Shown piece after piece: positions 8,242-16,692 of a stretch of 33,805 nucleotides of DNA; the stretch's first letter is position 1, and each line of letters opens with the position of its first letter. The position numbers and the translations under genes were made by a program. Source of the stretch: SAT2750 sp964476375 (GTDB lineage Bacteria > Planctomycetota > Planctomycetia > Pirellulales > Pirellulaceae); contig CAYYZW010000129.1 in assembly GCA_964476375.1 (NCBI GenBank), forward strand, positions 1 through 33,805, in the 5' to 3' direction. The notes below the pieces were generated by a model, which was not told the origin of the DNA, did not search any database, and was given only the letters and a program-made list of their open reading frames with translations.

Positions 8242-8303
8242 CAGGCGGTGGGGAGAGCCAATCAGGCCTACGGCTTCCAGGTAAGTCCGTTACAATCGGC
8301 GAC

Positions 8304-9872
8304 GTGAATGAGATTCCCCTGATACCGGCGCACCTTCTCCGGCGGCTTGGAGTCCTGGGGCTGTTACTGCTGGTGGCAGTTGCCACGTTACTCCGTAGCC
8401 GGCAGATCGATGATCCTTTCTGGGTGGACGAGTTGCATACTGCCTGGGCTGTCTCGGGAAGTTCATCTGATCTCATGCCCAGGGCCCAGGCCGGAAACCA
8501 GGCTCCAGCGGCCCTTCTTCCCCAGTGGCTTGCGAGTCGTTTTCTCGGTGTGGATGAACTGACCCTTCGACTTCCCTCCTGCCTGGCATCCCTGGTCCTG
8601 GTTGCGCTGGTGCCCCTGATGGTGTTTCGCTTTGGTGGGGGATGGGCCGGTGCCATGCTCGCGGGTGTGCTGGTCGTTGGAGATTACTGGTCGGTTGTGT
8701 TTGCCGCCGAGGCACGTCCCTATGCGCTGGTACAGCTTCTCAGCCTGCTGCATGTCTGGTGTTTGCTGGGACGCATGGGGCTTTCCGGGGAGCCGGGAGA
8801 GAGTGGAGGCCACCGGTGGCGCATTGGCTGGCTGCTGACAGCTGTCCTGCTGGTCATGGTCCATTACACCACACTGCTATTGATCCTCGGTGGAATGCTG
8901 GCGTGGTGGCTGCTTCGATTCAAGCGGTCTCACGGCAGCTCGATCAGGGGCTGGCTGCTCGATCACGCTCTTGTTGGACTCTGTTGTCTGCCGCTGCTTC
9001 CTCACCTGGGCATGGTCGCAGGCCGACGGGGAAACTGGGCACAGTTTGTCGAGATTCCCTCGCTTCTGGGAAGCCTGACGCTTCTGCCGGTTGCAGCCTA
9101 CCTCGCCGTCCCGCTGCTTGGATGGGGGCTGACCCGCCATCGCCCTTGGAGGGCTTGTCAGCGCCCCGCGGATGCTGGACACTCGTTGGCGGTGCTGGTG
9201 GCGATGGGCCTGCTGGTTGTCGTCCCGCTGGCAACGGCCTGGTTATCGACACGGCTTGACCTGGCCCGCTTCTTCTTTCCCCGCTATGTCATTGGTGTCT
9301 CCGGCCCGTTGATCGTGCTCTCTGGGCTCTTGGTTGGACAACTGCGGGGGCCGGGGTTCGCTCGCCTGGGAATCGCTCTTCTTTCTCTGGCTGTCGGGCT
9401 GGGAATATCGGGCGAAGCGGTCCGGACCTTGCAGATCCCGCCACGACAGGAATACTGGCCCGCCCTGCTCAAGTTTCTTGAGGATTCGGATCCCCAGGGG
9501 GAATTGCCGGTCTTTCTCTGCCCGGGATTGATCGAGGACCGGTTTCTGCTTTCTGACCAGGCTGGTCCGCCTGTCGCCGGGATTCCGATAGAGGAATTCT
9601 GCCTTTTTCCCCTGGCAGGTCCCTACCACCTGGCCAAGCGCCCCCCTGCCCTGGTCCCCCTGGCCTCCGCCCCGGCCCACTGGCCCCCTCGAGCAGAGGA
9701 CCTGACGCGCCGGGCCGGTGGAAGCTGGTTGATTCTGCGAGGAGGAAATGACCGGGTTCTTGCCTGGACGGAAGAACTCCTTGGACATGCTCTTCGCGTG
9801 CGGATCCACGAGTTCGGTCAACTCTACCTGCTGCGGCTCGATCAGGTCGAGTCGCCGGCACCCGGCAAGTAA
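8304..9872 (+). CDS. GT-C membrane glycosyltransferase, family 39-like
   Basis: This 522-residue protein has a hydrophobic N-terminal helix, then DDPFWVDELHTAW at about residues 36-48. An acidic pair in the first outer loop, here within VDELH, is where GT-C glycosyltransferases carry the catalytic acid. A long series of membrane helices follows, with the family-typical segment AAEARPYALVQLL at about 133-145, and then a soluble C-terminal domain from about residue 395. Such enzymes transfer a sugar from a polyprenyl-phosphate donor to a lipid, protein or glycan outside the membrane. Donor and acceptor cannot be predicted. The start is a GTG at 8304 with no clear Shine-Dalgarno sequence. The 3' end overlaps the convergent Rossmann gene by 31 bases. 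Confidence 0.8.
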   Translation: MNEIPLIPAHLLRRLGVLGLLLLVAVATLLRSRQIDDPFWVDELHTAWAVSGSSSDLMPRAQAGNQAPAALLPQWLASRFLGVDELTLRLPSCLASLVLVALVPLMVFRFGGGWAGAMLAGVLVVGDYWSVVFAAEARPYALVQLLSLLHVWCLLGRMGLSGEPGESGGHRWRIGWLLTAVLLVMVHYTTLLLILGGMLAWWLLRFKRSHGSSIRGWLLDHALVGLCCLPLLPHLGMVAGRRGNWAQFVEIPSLLGSLTLLPVAAYLAVPLLGWGLTRHRPWRACQRPADAGHSLAVLVAMGLLVVVPLATAWLSTRLDLARFFFPRYVIGVSGPLIVLSGLLVGQLRGPGFARLGIALLSLAVGLGISGEAVRTLQIPPRQEYWPALLKFLEDSDPQGELPVFLCPGLIEDRFLLSDQAGPPVAGIPIEEFCLFPLAGPYHLAKRPPALVPLASAPAHWPPRAEDLTRRAGGSWLILRGGNDRVLAWTEELLGHALRVRIHEFGQLYLLRLDQVESPAPGK

Positions 9873-10468
9873 CCGACGCTGTCGTACAGGTCCAGATCAT
9901 GCCGATCGCCAAGCACGGCGAAGAGCGTGCGGATGGCAGCCAGCCCGGCTTGGAAAGTCACCTTGAGCGCCTCCGGGGTGATTTCCTGCAAGGCGACCTC
10001 CAGCAGCACGTGGAGATGGTCGGCCTCGGAGAACTGTCCGCTGGTGTCAATCACCGCATCGACCATGATGCTCTCACCACTTTCCGACGCCGTCACCAGG
10101 AGCCCCTGCTCCGAGCTGGTGATGTTCTCGATCGCGACCTGCCACCGTTGCTGGTCCACCAGCAGGTCGGTTTCCGAGAGAGGGCCGAGGTAAGTCGTGT
10201 GCCACTGCGGGAGTGACAGGATGGGATTGTCCAGGGCGATCGTCTGCTCCGGGTCGTGTGCCGCAAGTGCCGCGCGTCCGAGTGTGGAACTCAGCTCAGA
10301 GAGTTCCAGGTCGAGTTTCACGGGAGGGTCGGCAGAGAGTATTTCCGCTGGCGATCTTTTGTCCACCAGGATTACATGGTAGCCAAGGAATCGAGCATAA
10401 AGCGCGGCTTCCAGGCCGATAGGCCCGCTTCCGTGAATGGCGATGGTGGCGGGTGTATCCAGCAGCAT
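9842..10468 (-). CDS. shortened NAD(P)/FAD-type Rossmann protein, function unknown
   Basis: This 208-residue protein begins with a clear dinucleotide-binding fold: IAIHGSGPIGLEAALYARF at about residues 8-26 contains GxGxxG, followed by the strand HVILVDKR. I recall longer planctomycete oxidoreductases with the same start (GPIGLEAALYARFLGY) and with an end like IRTLFAVLGDRHDLDLY, roughly twice this length. The segment between is reduced here to about 130 residues, so part of the catalytic region seems to be missing. It may be a deletion derivative or a nucleotide-binding remnant. The frame is open and has normal codon use. It lies 55 bases after thiO on the same strand and overlaps the glycosyltransferase end by 31 bases. 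The function is unknown. Confidence 0.65.
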   Translation of the reverse strand: MLLDTPATIAIHGSGPIGLEAALYARFLGYHVILVDKRSPAEILSADPPVKLDLELSELSSTLGRAALAAHDPEQTIALDNPILSLPQWHTTYLGPLSETDLLVDQQRWQVAIENITSSEQGLLVTASESGESIMVDAVIDTSGQFSEADHLHVLLEVALQEITPEALKVTFQAGLAAIRTLFAVLGDRHDLDLYDSVGYLPGAGDST

Positions 10469-10523
10469 GGAGTCGAACCTGTCAGAAGGGGCTCCCCGGG
10501 GGGAGGATGAGGTGTTGGTTATA

Positions 10524-11654
10524 TTATCCCCGATCCAGGCAAAATGGAGAGGGGTCCAGCGATAGTTTGTCCCCTCGGATCAACTCGGACATGATCACGG
10601 CTGTTCCGGTGGAAAGATGCAGGCCACTGCGAAAGTGTCCCGTGGCCACGAAAGCATTATCGACCCCCGGCAGGTGTCCCAGGTAGGGAAAACCATCAAA
10701 GGAACCTGGTCGCAGGCCGGACCAGCAGCGCTGGACCTCACTGTTTTCCAGGGCCGGGACAAGCTCCAATGCCATTTTTTTTAGTTCTCCGATGACCCTT
10801 GAGGTCGTTTCCTTAACGAATCCGACCTCCTCTTCCGAGCTTCCCACCAGCAGCCGTCCATCGTCCCGGGGTACCAGGTAGCGAGAACCCACGTTCACCA
10901 CGTGTGTCAGGAGCGGCCGCGTGCTGCGGAACATCACGATCTGCCCCCGAACCGGAAGGAGTCCGTGCTGGATTCCCAGCTGGTTGAGCATCTGCGAGGT
11001 CCATGCTCCAGCGGCAAGACAAAAGGACTCGGCCGGCCATTTTTTCCCGCCCGCTTCCAGATACCCGAGCTTTCCTCCCCGGATCGAAAAACCGGTGACC
11101 TCCACCTGTTCCTGGATCGACACGCCCCGCTTCTGGCAGGCCAGCTTGAGAGCTGCCAGGTGGTCCGGGTTGCGAAGCTGTGATTCGTCGGTCACCCGGT
11201 AGGCAGACAGTAACTCTCCTGACCGCGCCAGTTTTTCCAGTTGGGGTTCGTGATGAATCAGCTGTTCCGGATCCAGCTCCTGGCAATGGATTTCTTCCTC
11301 CAAAAGCATTGTCCTCATTCCCGCCAGCGAGGCAGCCTCTCCTGCTCCACGTGCCAGGTAGATGCCACCACACTGCCGGTAGCCGGTATCGATACCGCTC
11401 AGGTCCTTGAGTTCCATGGCCCATTTCGGATGCAGCCGATGACTCAGGCCCCGCAGCTTGTCGATCGGGTCGACGGCGGTATCCAGGTTCGCGGCCGGGA
11501 GGATCCCTGCGCCGGCCCAGGAGGACTCCAGCCCGACCTGGCCGCGTTCCAGGACCTGGCAGTCGAGACCGTGCCCGGAGAGCTCATAGGCGATCGAGAG
11601 GCCGATCACGCCACCACCCAGGATCAGGCAATCGGGCATGGTCTTGCTTTTCAT
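10524..11654 (-). CDS. thiO: glycine oxidase ThiO (FAD-dependent, DAO family)
   Basis: ThiO oxidises glycine to iminoglycine, which goes into the thiazole half of thiamine in aerobic bacteria. The 376-residue protein has the FAD loop DCLILGGGVIGLSIAYEL at about residues 8-25. ESSWAGAGILPA at about 43-54 is the family's flavin-contact segment, PVRGQIVMFR is in the substrate domain, and the C-terminal ATGHFRSGLHLSTGTA closes the FAD site. Related D-amino-acid oxidases share this fold, but the SSxAGAG...PA pattern and the length fit ThiO best. It starts 18 bases after the glutaredoxin-like gene. thiC lies elsewhere in the window, so the two thiamine branches are not in one operon here. ATG 11654 is used; a second in-frame ATG at 11639 is possible. 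Confidence 0.88.
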   Translation of the reverse strand: MKSKTMPDCLILGGGVIGLSIAYELSGHGLDCQVLERGQVGLESSWAGAGILPAANLDTAVDPIDKLRGLSHRLHPKWAMELKDLSGIDTGYRQCGGIYLARGAGEAASLAGMRTMLLEEEIHCQELDPEQLIHHEPQLEKLARSGELLSAYRVTDESQLRNPDHLAALKLACQKRGVSIQEQVEVTGFSIRGGKLGYLEAGGKKWPAESFCLAAGAWTSQMLNQLGIQHGLLPVRGQIVMFRSTRPLLTHVVNVGSRYLVPRDDGRLLVGSSEEEVGFVKETTSRVIGELKKMALELVPALENSEVQRCWSGLRPGSFDGFPYLGHLPGVDNAFVATGHFRSGLHLSTGTAVIMSELIRGDKLSLDPSPFCLDRG

Positions 11655-11672
11655 CTGGAGGGAAAGCTCTTT

Positions 11673-11900
11673 CTAGTGATCCACGAACCGTTTTAGAAGG
11701 ATCTCGTTGACGTGGCCCCGGAAACGGACCCGGCCGTCGATTTCGACGACTGGGACGCAGAGGTCAAATTGTTGTCGCAGGGTGTCGTCCTGGTCGATGT
11801 CGACACTCTCTACCAGGAAACCGTTTCGCTCAAGGGTTTGCTTCGCCACGTCACAGAGGTGGCAGTCCCGGCGTGTGTAAAGAACCGCTTTCTGTAACAT
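11673..11900 (-). CDS. glutaredoxin-like thiol-disulfide protein
   Basis: This 75-residue protein is a minimal thioredoxin fold. It has strand AVLYTRR, the redox motif CHLC at residues 13-16, helix VAKQTLERNG, strand VESVDID, then the cis-Pro segment VPVVEIDG and a closing helix. It resembles the short glutaredoxin/DUF836 group and has no membrane or signal segment. It would be a cytoplasmic thiol reductant with an unknown partner. It is the first gene of the minus-strand group with thiO (18-base gap) and is divergent from the Ser/Thr kinase. Confidence 0.85.
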   Translation of the reverse strand: MLQKAVLYTRRDCHLCDVAKQTLERNGFLVESVDIDQDDTLRQQFDLCVPVVEIDGRVRFRGHVNEILLKRFVDH

Positions 11901-12013
11901 GCTGCGGCCATGAAAGAGGTACTGGGCTTGTCCGTTTCTGGATTCTGGGCCATCCCTGCCTTCCCGTCAATCAGGAGAGAATTCCTGCAGCCGGGCGGTT
12001 CATGGTAGAATCA

Positions 12014-12119
12014 AGGCCGAGCCAGGAAAGGTCTTCAGGGCGGAAGAAAGAAACAGGCTGCCACATCCGATCTGTCCTGATTTTCAAGAGGAACCGGTCG
12101 TCCAGGCCGAGCCAGGAAA
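12014..12119 (+). repeat. 16-base direct repeat upstream of the kinase gene
   Basis: AGGCCGAGCCAGGAAA occurs at 12014-12029 and again at 12104-12119, exactly 90 bases apart. The second copy ends 15 bases before the kinase ATG. The sequence between the copies is not repeated. The pair could be a two-site regulator target or chance. Confidence 0.6.
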
Positions 12120-12134
12120 AGAACAGGGGCCCTC

Positions 12135-13652
12135 ATGGCCAAAATTCGAGTTGGATATCTTCTGGAACTGGTGAAACGGAGCAAGCTGCTTACGGAGAGC
12201 CAGGTAGAGCGTGGGGTCGAGCAGGCAAAGCAGGACAATGAAGGGTCCATCCCCCACGAGCTTGACCAGATCGTGGATTCCTTCATCGAACAGGGACTGC
12301 TCACCCGCTGGCAATGTGACAAGTTGCTGGAGAAAAAATACAAGGGCTTTTTCCTGGGCAAGTACAAGCTGCTAGGGCATATCGGTACAGGAGGTATGAG
12401 CAGTGTCTACCTTGCAGAGCACACGCTGATGCGACGGCCGCGAGCGATCAAGGTTTTGCCCCAGTCCCGGCTCGAGGATAACTCGTACCTGGAACGGTTT
12501 TATCGCGAAGCCCAGGCGACGGCGGCACTGGATCATCCCAACATCGTCCGTGCCTACGATGTGGATAACCATGGCGATACCCATTACCTGGTAATGGAAT
12601 ACGTGCCGGGCAAGGACTTGCAGTCGATCGTCAAGTCGAATGGTCCTCTGGGATTTGAAGACGCTGCCAACTATATCGTCCAGGCGGCGGCTGGCCTGGC
12701 ACATGCCCACGGGGCAGGGATGATTCATCGCGATGTGAAACCGGCCAACCTGCTTGTCGATTCCGCCATGACGGTGAAGATTCTCGACCTGGGACTGGCC
12801 CTGATGCGTGACGACAGCGAGCTTGCTTCACTGACCCAGCGGAACAAGGAGAGCGTGCTGGGGACCGCTGACTATCTTGCCCCGGAACAGGCCTTGGACA
12901 GCCACGCTGTGGATTCGCGGACCGATGTCTACGGTCTCGGTTGCACCTTCTATTACCTTCTCACCGGGCATGCTCCCTTTCCCGAGGGGACGCTGGCCCA
13001 GCGGATTGCAAAACACCAGTCCGTGATGCCGGGGGACATTCGCGAGGATCGTCCGGATTGCCCCCAGGAACTAACGGAGATCTGTTTTCGCATGATCAGG
13101 AAACGTCCTGCGGAGCGTTACCAGTCGTGTGAGGAAGTGGAACAGGTTCTCACCGAATGGCTGGAAATTCGTGGGGCTGTCGTTGGCCGGGGGCCGTCTA
13201 TCCAGCCTGACACGGTGGATGGCGTGGTTCACGCCATGCAACTGGCCGAGGTTCATCAGCAGGACTCGGCAAGTGTCTACCCGGTGGTCCGGGGGGACAG
13301 CACCGGGCCCAGTGGTGGGGCAATCTCCGAGCAGGATTCCAGGCCGCACCAGGAGCTGGAGGGGACAGGAAGCAGTCACGTTGACCTGGCGATCGAAGCG
13401 GGGCTGGCAGAATCGACCAGCAAGCAGGCAGGGCGTACTCGCAGTCTGCTGGTCCGATCGCAGAAACGTGGCCGGCGAATGCGGATCCAGCTGGTAATCT
13501 CCGTGGTGATCGCCGTTTTGGCAGTGACTGCCCTGCTGATTGTGCTGCTAAGCCAGCGTCATGATGATGACCGGAACCAGAATGATCGTCCAGACTCAAG
13601 CCAGAGGACGTGGGACGGTCAAACTACCCTCATTTCCAGTAGGCACCTATAA
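12135..13652 (+). CDS. transmembrane Ser/Thr protein kinase (Hanks type)
   Basis: This 505-residue protein has an N-terminal helical module (1-75), seen also in the pseudokinase of this window, followed by a complete kinase domain. The motifs are GTGGMSSVY at 84-92, Lys106 in AIKVL, Glu125 in the C-helix, HRDVKPAN at 198-205, DLG at 218-220 in place of DFG, and APE at 249-251. After a 100-residue acidic/polar linker there is one membrane helix at about 452-472 and a short hydrophilic tail, so the kinase faces the cytoplasm. The substrate is unknown. The start ATG follows AGGGG by 6 bases. The stop codon overlaps a perfect TATAAT that may serve the next gene. Confidence 0.92.
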   Translation: MAKIRVGYLLELVKRSKLLTESQVERGVEQAKQDNEGSIPHELDQIVDSFIEQGLLTRWQCDKLLEKKYKGFFLGKYKLLGHIGTGGMSSVYLAEHTLMRRPRAIKVLPQSRLEDNSYLERFYREAQATAALDHPNIVRAYDVDNHGDTHYLVMEYVPGKDLQSIVKSNGPLGFEDAANYIVQAAAGLAHAHGAGMIHRDVKPANLLVDSAMTVKILDLGLALMRDDSELASLTQRNKESVLGTADYLAPEQALDSHAVDSRTDVYGLGCTFYYLLTGHAPFPEGTLAQRIAKHQSVMPGDIREDRPDCPQELTEICFRMIRKRPAERYQSCEEVEQVLTEWLEIRGAVVGRGPSIQPDTVDGVVHAMQLAEVHQQDSASVYPVVRGDSTGPSGGAISEQDSRPHQELEGTGSSHVDLAIEAGLAESTSKQAGRTRSLLVRSQKRGRRMRIQLVISVVIAVLAVTALLIVLLSQRHDDDRNQNDRPDSSQRTWDGQTTLISSRHL

Positions 13653-13653
13653 T
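13648..13653 (+). promoter_or_regulatory. possible -10 box before the di-cytochrome gene
   Basis: A perfect TATAAT overlaps the kinase stop codon, 83 bases before the ATG at 13737. No good -35 hexamer lies 16-18 bases upstream, so this is only a candidate. Confidence 0.25.
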
Positions 13654-13736
13654 AAAAGAGTGTTCGGGGCCGATAGTAAGAATGTAGTCGGAATTGCCGT
13701 CGGCGGTGCAGTCTTCTGTTTTACAAGGAGTTGCTG

Positions 13737-15596
13737 ATGCTCTTTTCTCATCGCCTGGCATACCTGCTTGCCCTGTTGCTGGCTACCACGTCGCTGGTCG
13801 TGGCGGTCGATGCTGCTCCTACCAAGGAGCAACGGGCCGCGGAGGTGCAGCTGAGGATCCTTGTCAAGAAAGCGGGAAACCTCTACTCCTCGGGAGACTA
13901 CGAGCAGTCCGGGAAAGTGATTGCCGACGTCCAGGCACGTTACGCCAAGCTCGTGGCGGAGGGTGACAAGGAGGTCGTGGCCCTGCTCGATGGCGTCTAC
14001 CGGTCGCTCACACGGGCCCACGCCCTGCTGGAACTGGAGGGAGTGGATTTGCCCGCGCTCAAGGCTCCGGGAGCGGCAAAACCGGCAGATCCGCCCGCCC
14101 CCGATGGAAAAGCCAGTTTTGTCAAGCATGTGGCTCCGGTACTGCTGAAGAAATGTGGACGCTGCCATGTCAGCAATGTGCGGGGCATGTTCAGCATGGC
14201 GAATTTTGAGACCCTGATGAAAGGGACTCCTGACGGGACAGTGATCTTTCCCAAGGATGCCGACGGGAGCCGGCTCATCGAGGTGATTGAATCAGGTGAT
14301 ATGCCACGTGGTGGATTGAAGATGGAACCTGAGGAACTTGCCCTTCTCAAGAAGTGGATTACCGAGGGGGCGATCTATGATGCCGAGGACCGCCAGGCCA
14401 GCCTCAGTAGCCTGGCCCCCGAGGTCAAGACCGCAGAACTTCCCCGCCTGGAGGTCATGGAGGCGACAGGGAAGGAGACGGTTAGTTTTGCCAATGATCT
14501 GGCACCGGTGTTTGTCAAGCACTGTGTTGGCTGCCATGGGCTGGGGCGCCGGCCCAGTGGACGGCTTGATTTAAATACCTTCCAGGGTTTGCTGCGGGGT
14601 GGCGAGAGCGGCCCTCCCGTGGTTCCTGGCAAACCTGCTGAGAGCATGCTGATCAAGAAACTCAAGGGGACCGGGGGGGGGCAGCAGATGCCGGCTCGGG
14701 CCGACCCGCTTCCGGATAACGTGATCGCGATGATCGAAAAGTGGATCGAGGAAGGGGTCAGGTTTGATGCTCCAAGTGCCAGCCAGCCGATGCAGGAAGT
14801 TGCGGCGCTGGCACGGGCGATGCGTTCCACGCATGAGGAGTTAAGCGGGGAACGTGAGAAGATAGCAATGCGTAACTGGAAACTCGGCATGCCCGGTATC
14901 GAGGTCACCACCCGACAGACAAAGAACTTTCTGGTGATTGGCAACTATGCGGAAAACACGCTGGCCGAGTACGGTGCCGTTGCCGAGCAGACGGCCGGGA
15001 GGGTGGCAAGCCTGCTCAAAACACCTGCCGACCAGCCTGTTGTGAAGGGCCGGATGACACTGTTTTTCTTCAACCAGCGGTATGACTACAGTGAGTTCGG
15101 CAAGATGGTTGAGAAGCGAGACCTGCCACGAGCCTGGCGCGGTCACTGGCGGTTTAGTATTGTCGATGCCTATGGTGCGATGATCCCACCCCGTGCCGAG
15201 GAGTACCAGCTTGGCCCCCTGGTTGGCCAGCAACTGGCGGCCGTCACCCTGGCCGGGATCCAGGATGTCCCGGACTGGTTTACCGAGGGAGTGGCCCGGG
15301 TGGTAGCGTCACGACTGGGAACGGACGACCCACGGGTGAAGAAATGGGACGAGGAACTGTCCCGGGTGAAGGCGGCGATGAGCAAGCCCGATGATTTCCT
15401 TACAGGCAAGATCGGGCCGGAAGATGGCTTCATCGCGTCATACAGTTTTGCCAAGTTCCTGATGGCCGATGGAAAACGCTTTGATTCACTTCTTTCCCAG
15501 CTTCGCGGGGGTGCGGAATTTGCTGCGGCTTTCTCCGATGTCTACGAGGGAAGTCCGTCCCAGGTGTCAGAATACTGGGCCCGCAAGGCACGCTAG
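13737..15596 (+). CDS. secreted di-cytochrome-c protein with a protease-like C-terminal domain
   Basis: This 619-residue protein starts with a signal peptide (hydrophobic 7-23, AAP near the cut). It then has a helical region and two planctomycete-type cytochrome c domains whose heme sites are CGRCH at 140-144 and CVGCH at 263-267. Each is followed by the usual Met/Pro segments (GDMPRGGLKM; QQMPARADPLP). The C-terminal part (about 385-619) resembles the gluzincin-like domains common in planctomycetes, with PDWFTEGVAR at 512-521. Where HExxH should be, the sequence reads GQQLA (497-501), so the zinc site appears lost. A periplasmic electron-transfer role is inference. The ATG at 13737 follows AGGAG by 6 bases; a TTG at 13731 is less likely. 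The APH-fold gene follows after 14 bases. Confidence 0.85.
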   Translation: MLFSHRLAYLLALLLATTSLVVAVDAAPTKEQRAAEVQLRILVKKAGNLYSSGDYEQSGKVIADVQARYAKLVAEGDKEVVALLDGVYRSLTRAHALLELEGVDLPALKAPGAAKPADPPAPDGKASFVKHVAPVLLKKCGRCHVSNVRGMFSMANFETLMKGTPDGTVIFPKDADGSRLIEVIESGDMPRGGLKMEPEELALLKKWITEGAIYDAEDRQASLSSLAPEVKTAELPRLEVMEATGKETVSFANDLAPVFVKHCVGCHGLGRRPSGRLDLNTFQGLLRGGESGPPVVPGKPAESMLIKKLKGTGGGQQMPARADPLPDNVIAMIEKWIEEGVRFDAPSASQPMQEVAALARAMRSTHEELSGEREKIAMRNWKLGMPGIEVTTRQTKNFLVIGNYAENTLAEYGAVAEQTAGRVASLLKTPADQPVVKGRMTLFFFNQRYDYSEFGKMVEKRDLPRAWRGHWRFSIVDAYGAMIPPRAEEYQLGPLVGQQLAAVTLAGIQDVPDWFTEGVARVVASRLGTDDPRVKKWDEELSRVKAAMSKPDDFLTGKIGPEDGFIASYSFAKFLMADGKRFDSLLSQLRGGAEFAAAFSDVYEGSPSQVSEYWARKAR

Positions 15597-15610
15597 GACC
15601 AGGCATTTCC

Positions 15611-16669
15611 ATGCGGGAAATCGAAGCGGATAATGTCGCCGAGGTCCTTGCCGGGCTCGGCTGGATTGCTCCCGGGGAGTTGCTTGAGGTTCGCCTGCTT
15701 CCGGGTGGTGTCTCCAATATGGTGATGCTCGTGGAACGTGAGGAACCTCGTGGTGGAAGCATTTCCCGGAAGAAATTTGTTCTCAAGCAGGCCCGCTCCC
15801 AGCTGGATGTGAAGGAACCCTGGTTTTGCAGTGTCGAGAGGCTGGAACGTGAAGTGATGGTGCTTCAGATATGCACGCACCTTCTTGACCAGACGCCGGC
15901 CGGGTCCCGCGTGGGCGTCCCCCAGTTGCTTGCGGCGGATGAGGAACATCATCTCTATGCCATGGAAGCTGCAGGTCCGGGGCACCGGACCTGGAAGGAG
16001 GACCTGCTTGCGGGCCAGCCTGACCTGCAGGTGGCGGCTCAGAGTGGCTGGCTGCTGGCAGTACTGCACGGCGGGAGCTGGGATGATCCCCGGCTTGCCG
16101 AGCAGATTGGTGACCAGCGGTTTTTCGAGGATCTGCGGCTGGATCCGTATTATGGCCATGTCGCCCGCCGATTTCCGAAACTGGCGGGGGAGCTGGAGGA
16201 ACTGATGGACATGGCCCGCCGGCCGATCTCCCTGGTTCATGGAGACATGAGTCCCAAGAACCTGTTGGTCGATGGTCACCAACTTCTGCTGATCGATTTT
16301 GAGGTTGGGCATTTTGGGGACCCGGCGTTTGACCTCGGTTTCTTTCAGACCCACTTGCTGCTCAAGACCCTCCATGCAGGAGACCAGGCTGCCGCCTACT
16401 GGGAACTGCTTGCCCGCTTCCAGCAGGAGTACCAGCAGCAGCTGAGCGTGCTCCGGCCCGGGCTTCCCCTGGCTGAACTCTCCCGGCGGTCACTCCTGCA
16501 CCTGGGAGGCTGCCTGCTGGCCCGGGTGGATGGTAAAAGCCCGGTTGATTATCTCGACGCCAGTCAGCAGGAATCCGCACGGAGAATAGGACGTGACCTG
16601 CTGTGCCGCCGGATCGATTCGTGGGATACTGTCGGCCAGCACGTGCTTTCCCTTGCACTTGGCAGCTGA
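15611..16669 (+). CDS. APH-fold small-molecule kinase
   Basis: This 352-residue protein is a phosphotransferase of the aminoglycoside/choline-kinase fold. The catalytic loop LVHGDMSPKNLLV is at about residues 214-226, and the metal-binding LLIDFEVGHFGDPAFDLG is at about 230-247. The N-lobe has LLPGGVSNMVMLV and a Lys in KFVLKQARS for ATP. The overall look (GHFGDPAFDL, length) is nearer to methylthioribose kinase or homoserine kinase-like enzymes than to antibiotic-resistance proteins, but the substrate is not certain. It sits between the di-cytochrome gene (14-base gap) and the enolase-like gene (23-base gap), so these are likely one transcript. There is no membrane segment. Confidence 0.8.
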   Translation: MREIEADNVAEVLAGLGWIAPGELLEVRLLPGGVSNMVMLVEREEPRGGSISRKKFVLKQARSQLDVKEPWFCSVERLEREVMVLQICTHLLDQTPAGSRVGVPQLLAADEEHHLYAMEAAGPGHRTWKEDLLAGQPDLQVAAQSGWLLAVLHGGSWDDPRLAEQIGDQRFFEDLRLDPYYGHVARRFPKLAGELEELMDMARRPISLVHGDMSPKNLLVDGHQLLLIDFEVGHFGDPAFDLGFFQTHLLLKTLHAGDQAAAYWELLARFQQEYQQQLSVLRPGLPLAELSRRSLLHLGGCLLARVDGKSPVDYLDASQQESARRIGRDLLCRRIDSWDTVGQHVLSLALGS

Positions 16670-16692
16670 GCAGGATTCCCAAGGACAATGCC

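Noticed and set aside
15611..16669. Aminoglycoside-resistance gene
   Set aside because: The APH fold is shared by many metabolic kinases; the gene sits in a metabolic cluster and shows no sign of transfer.
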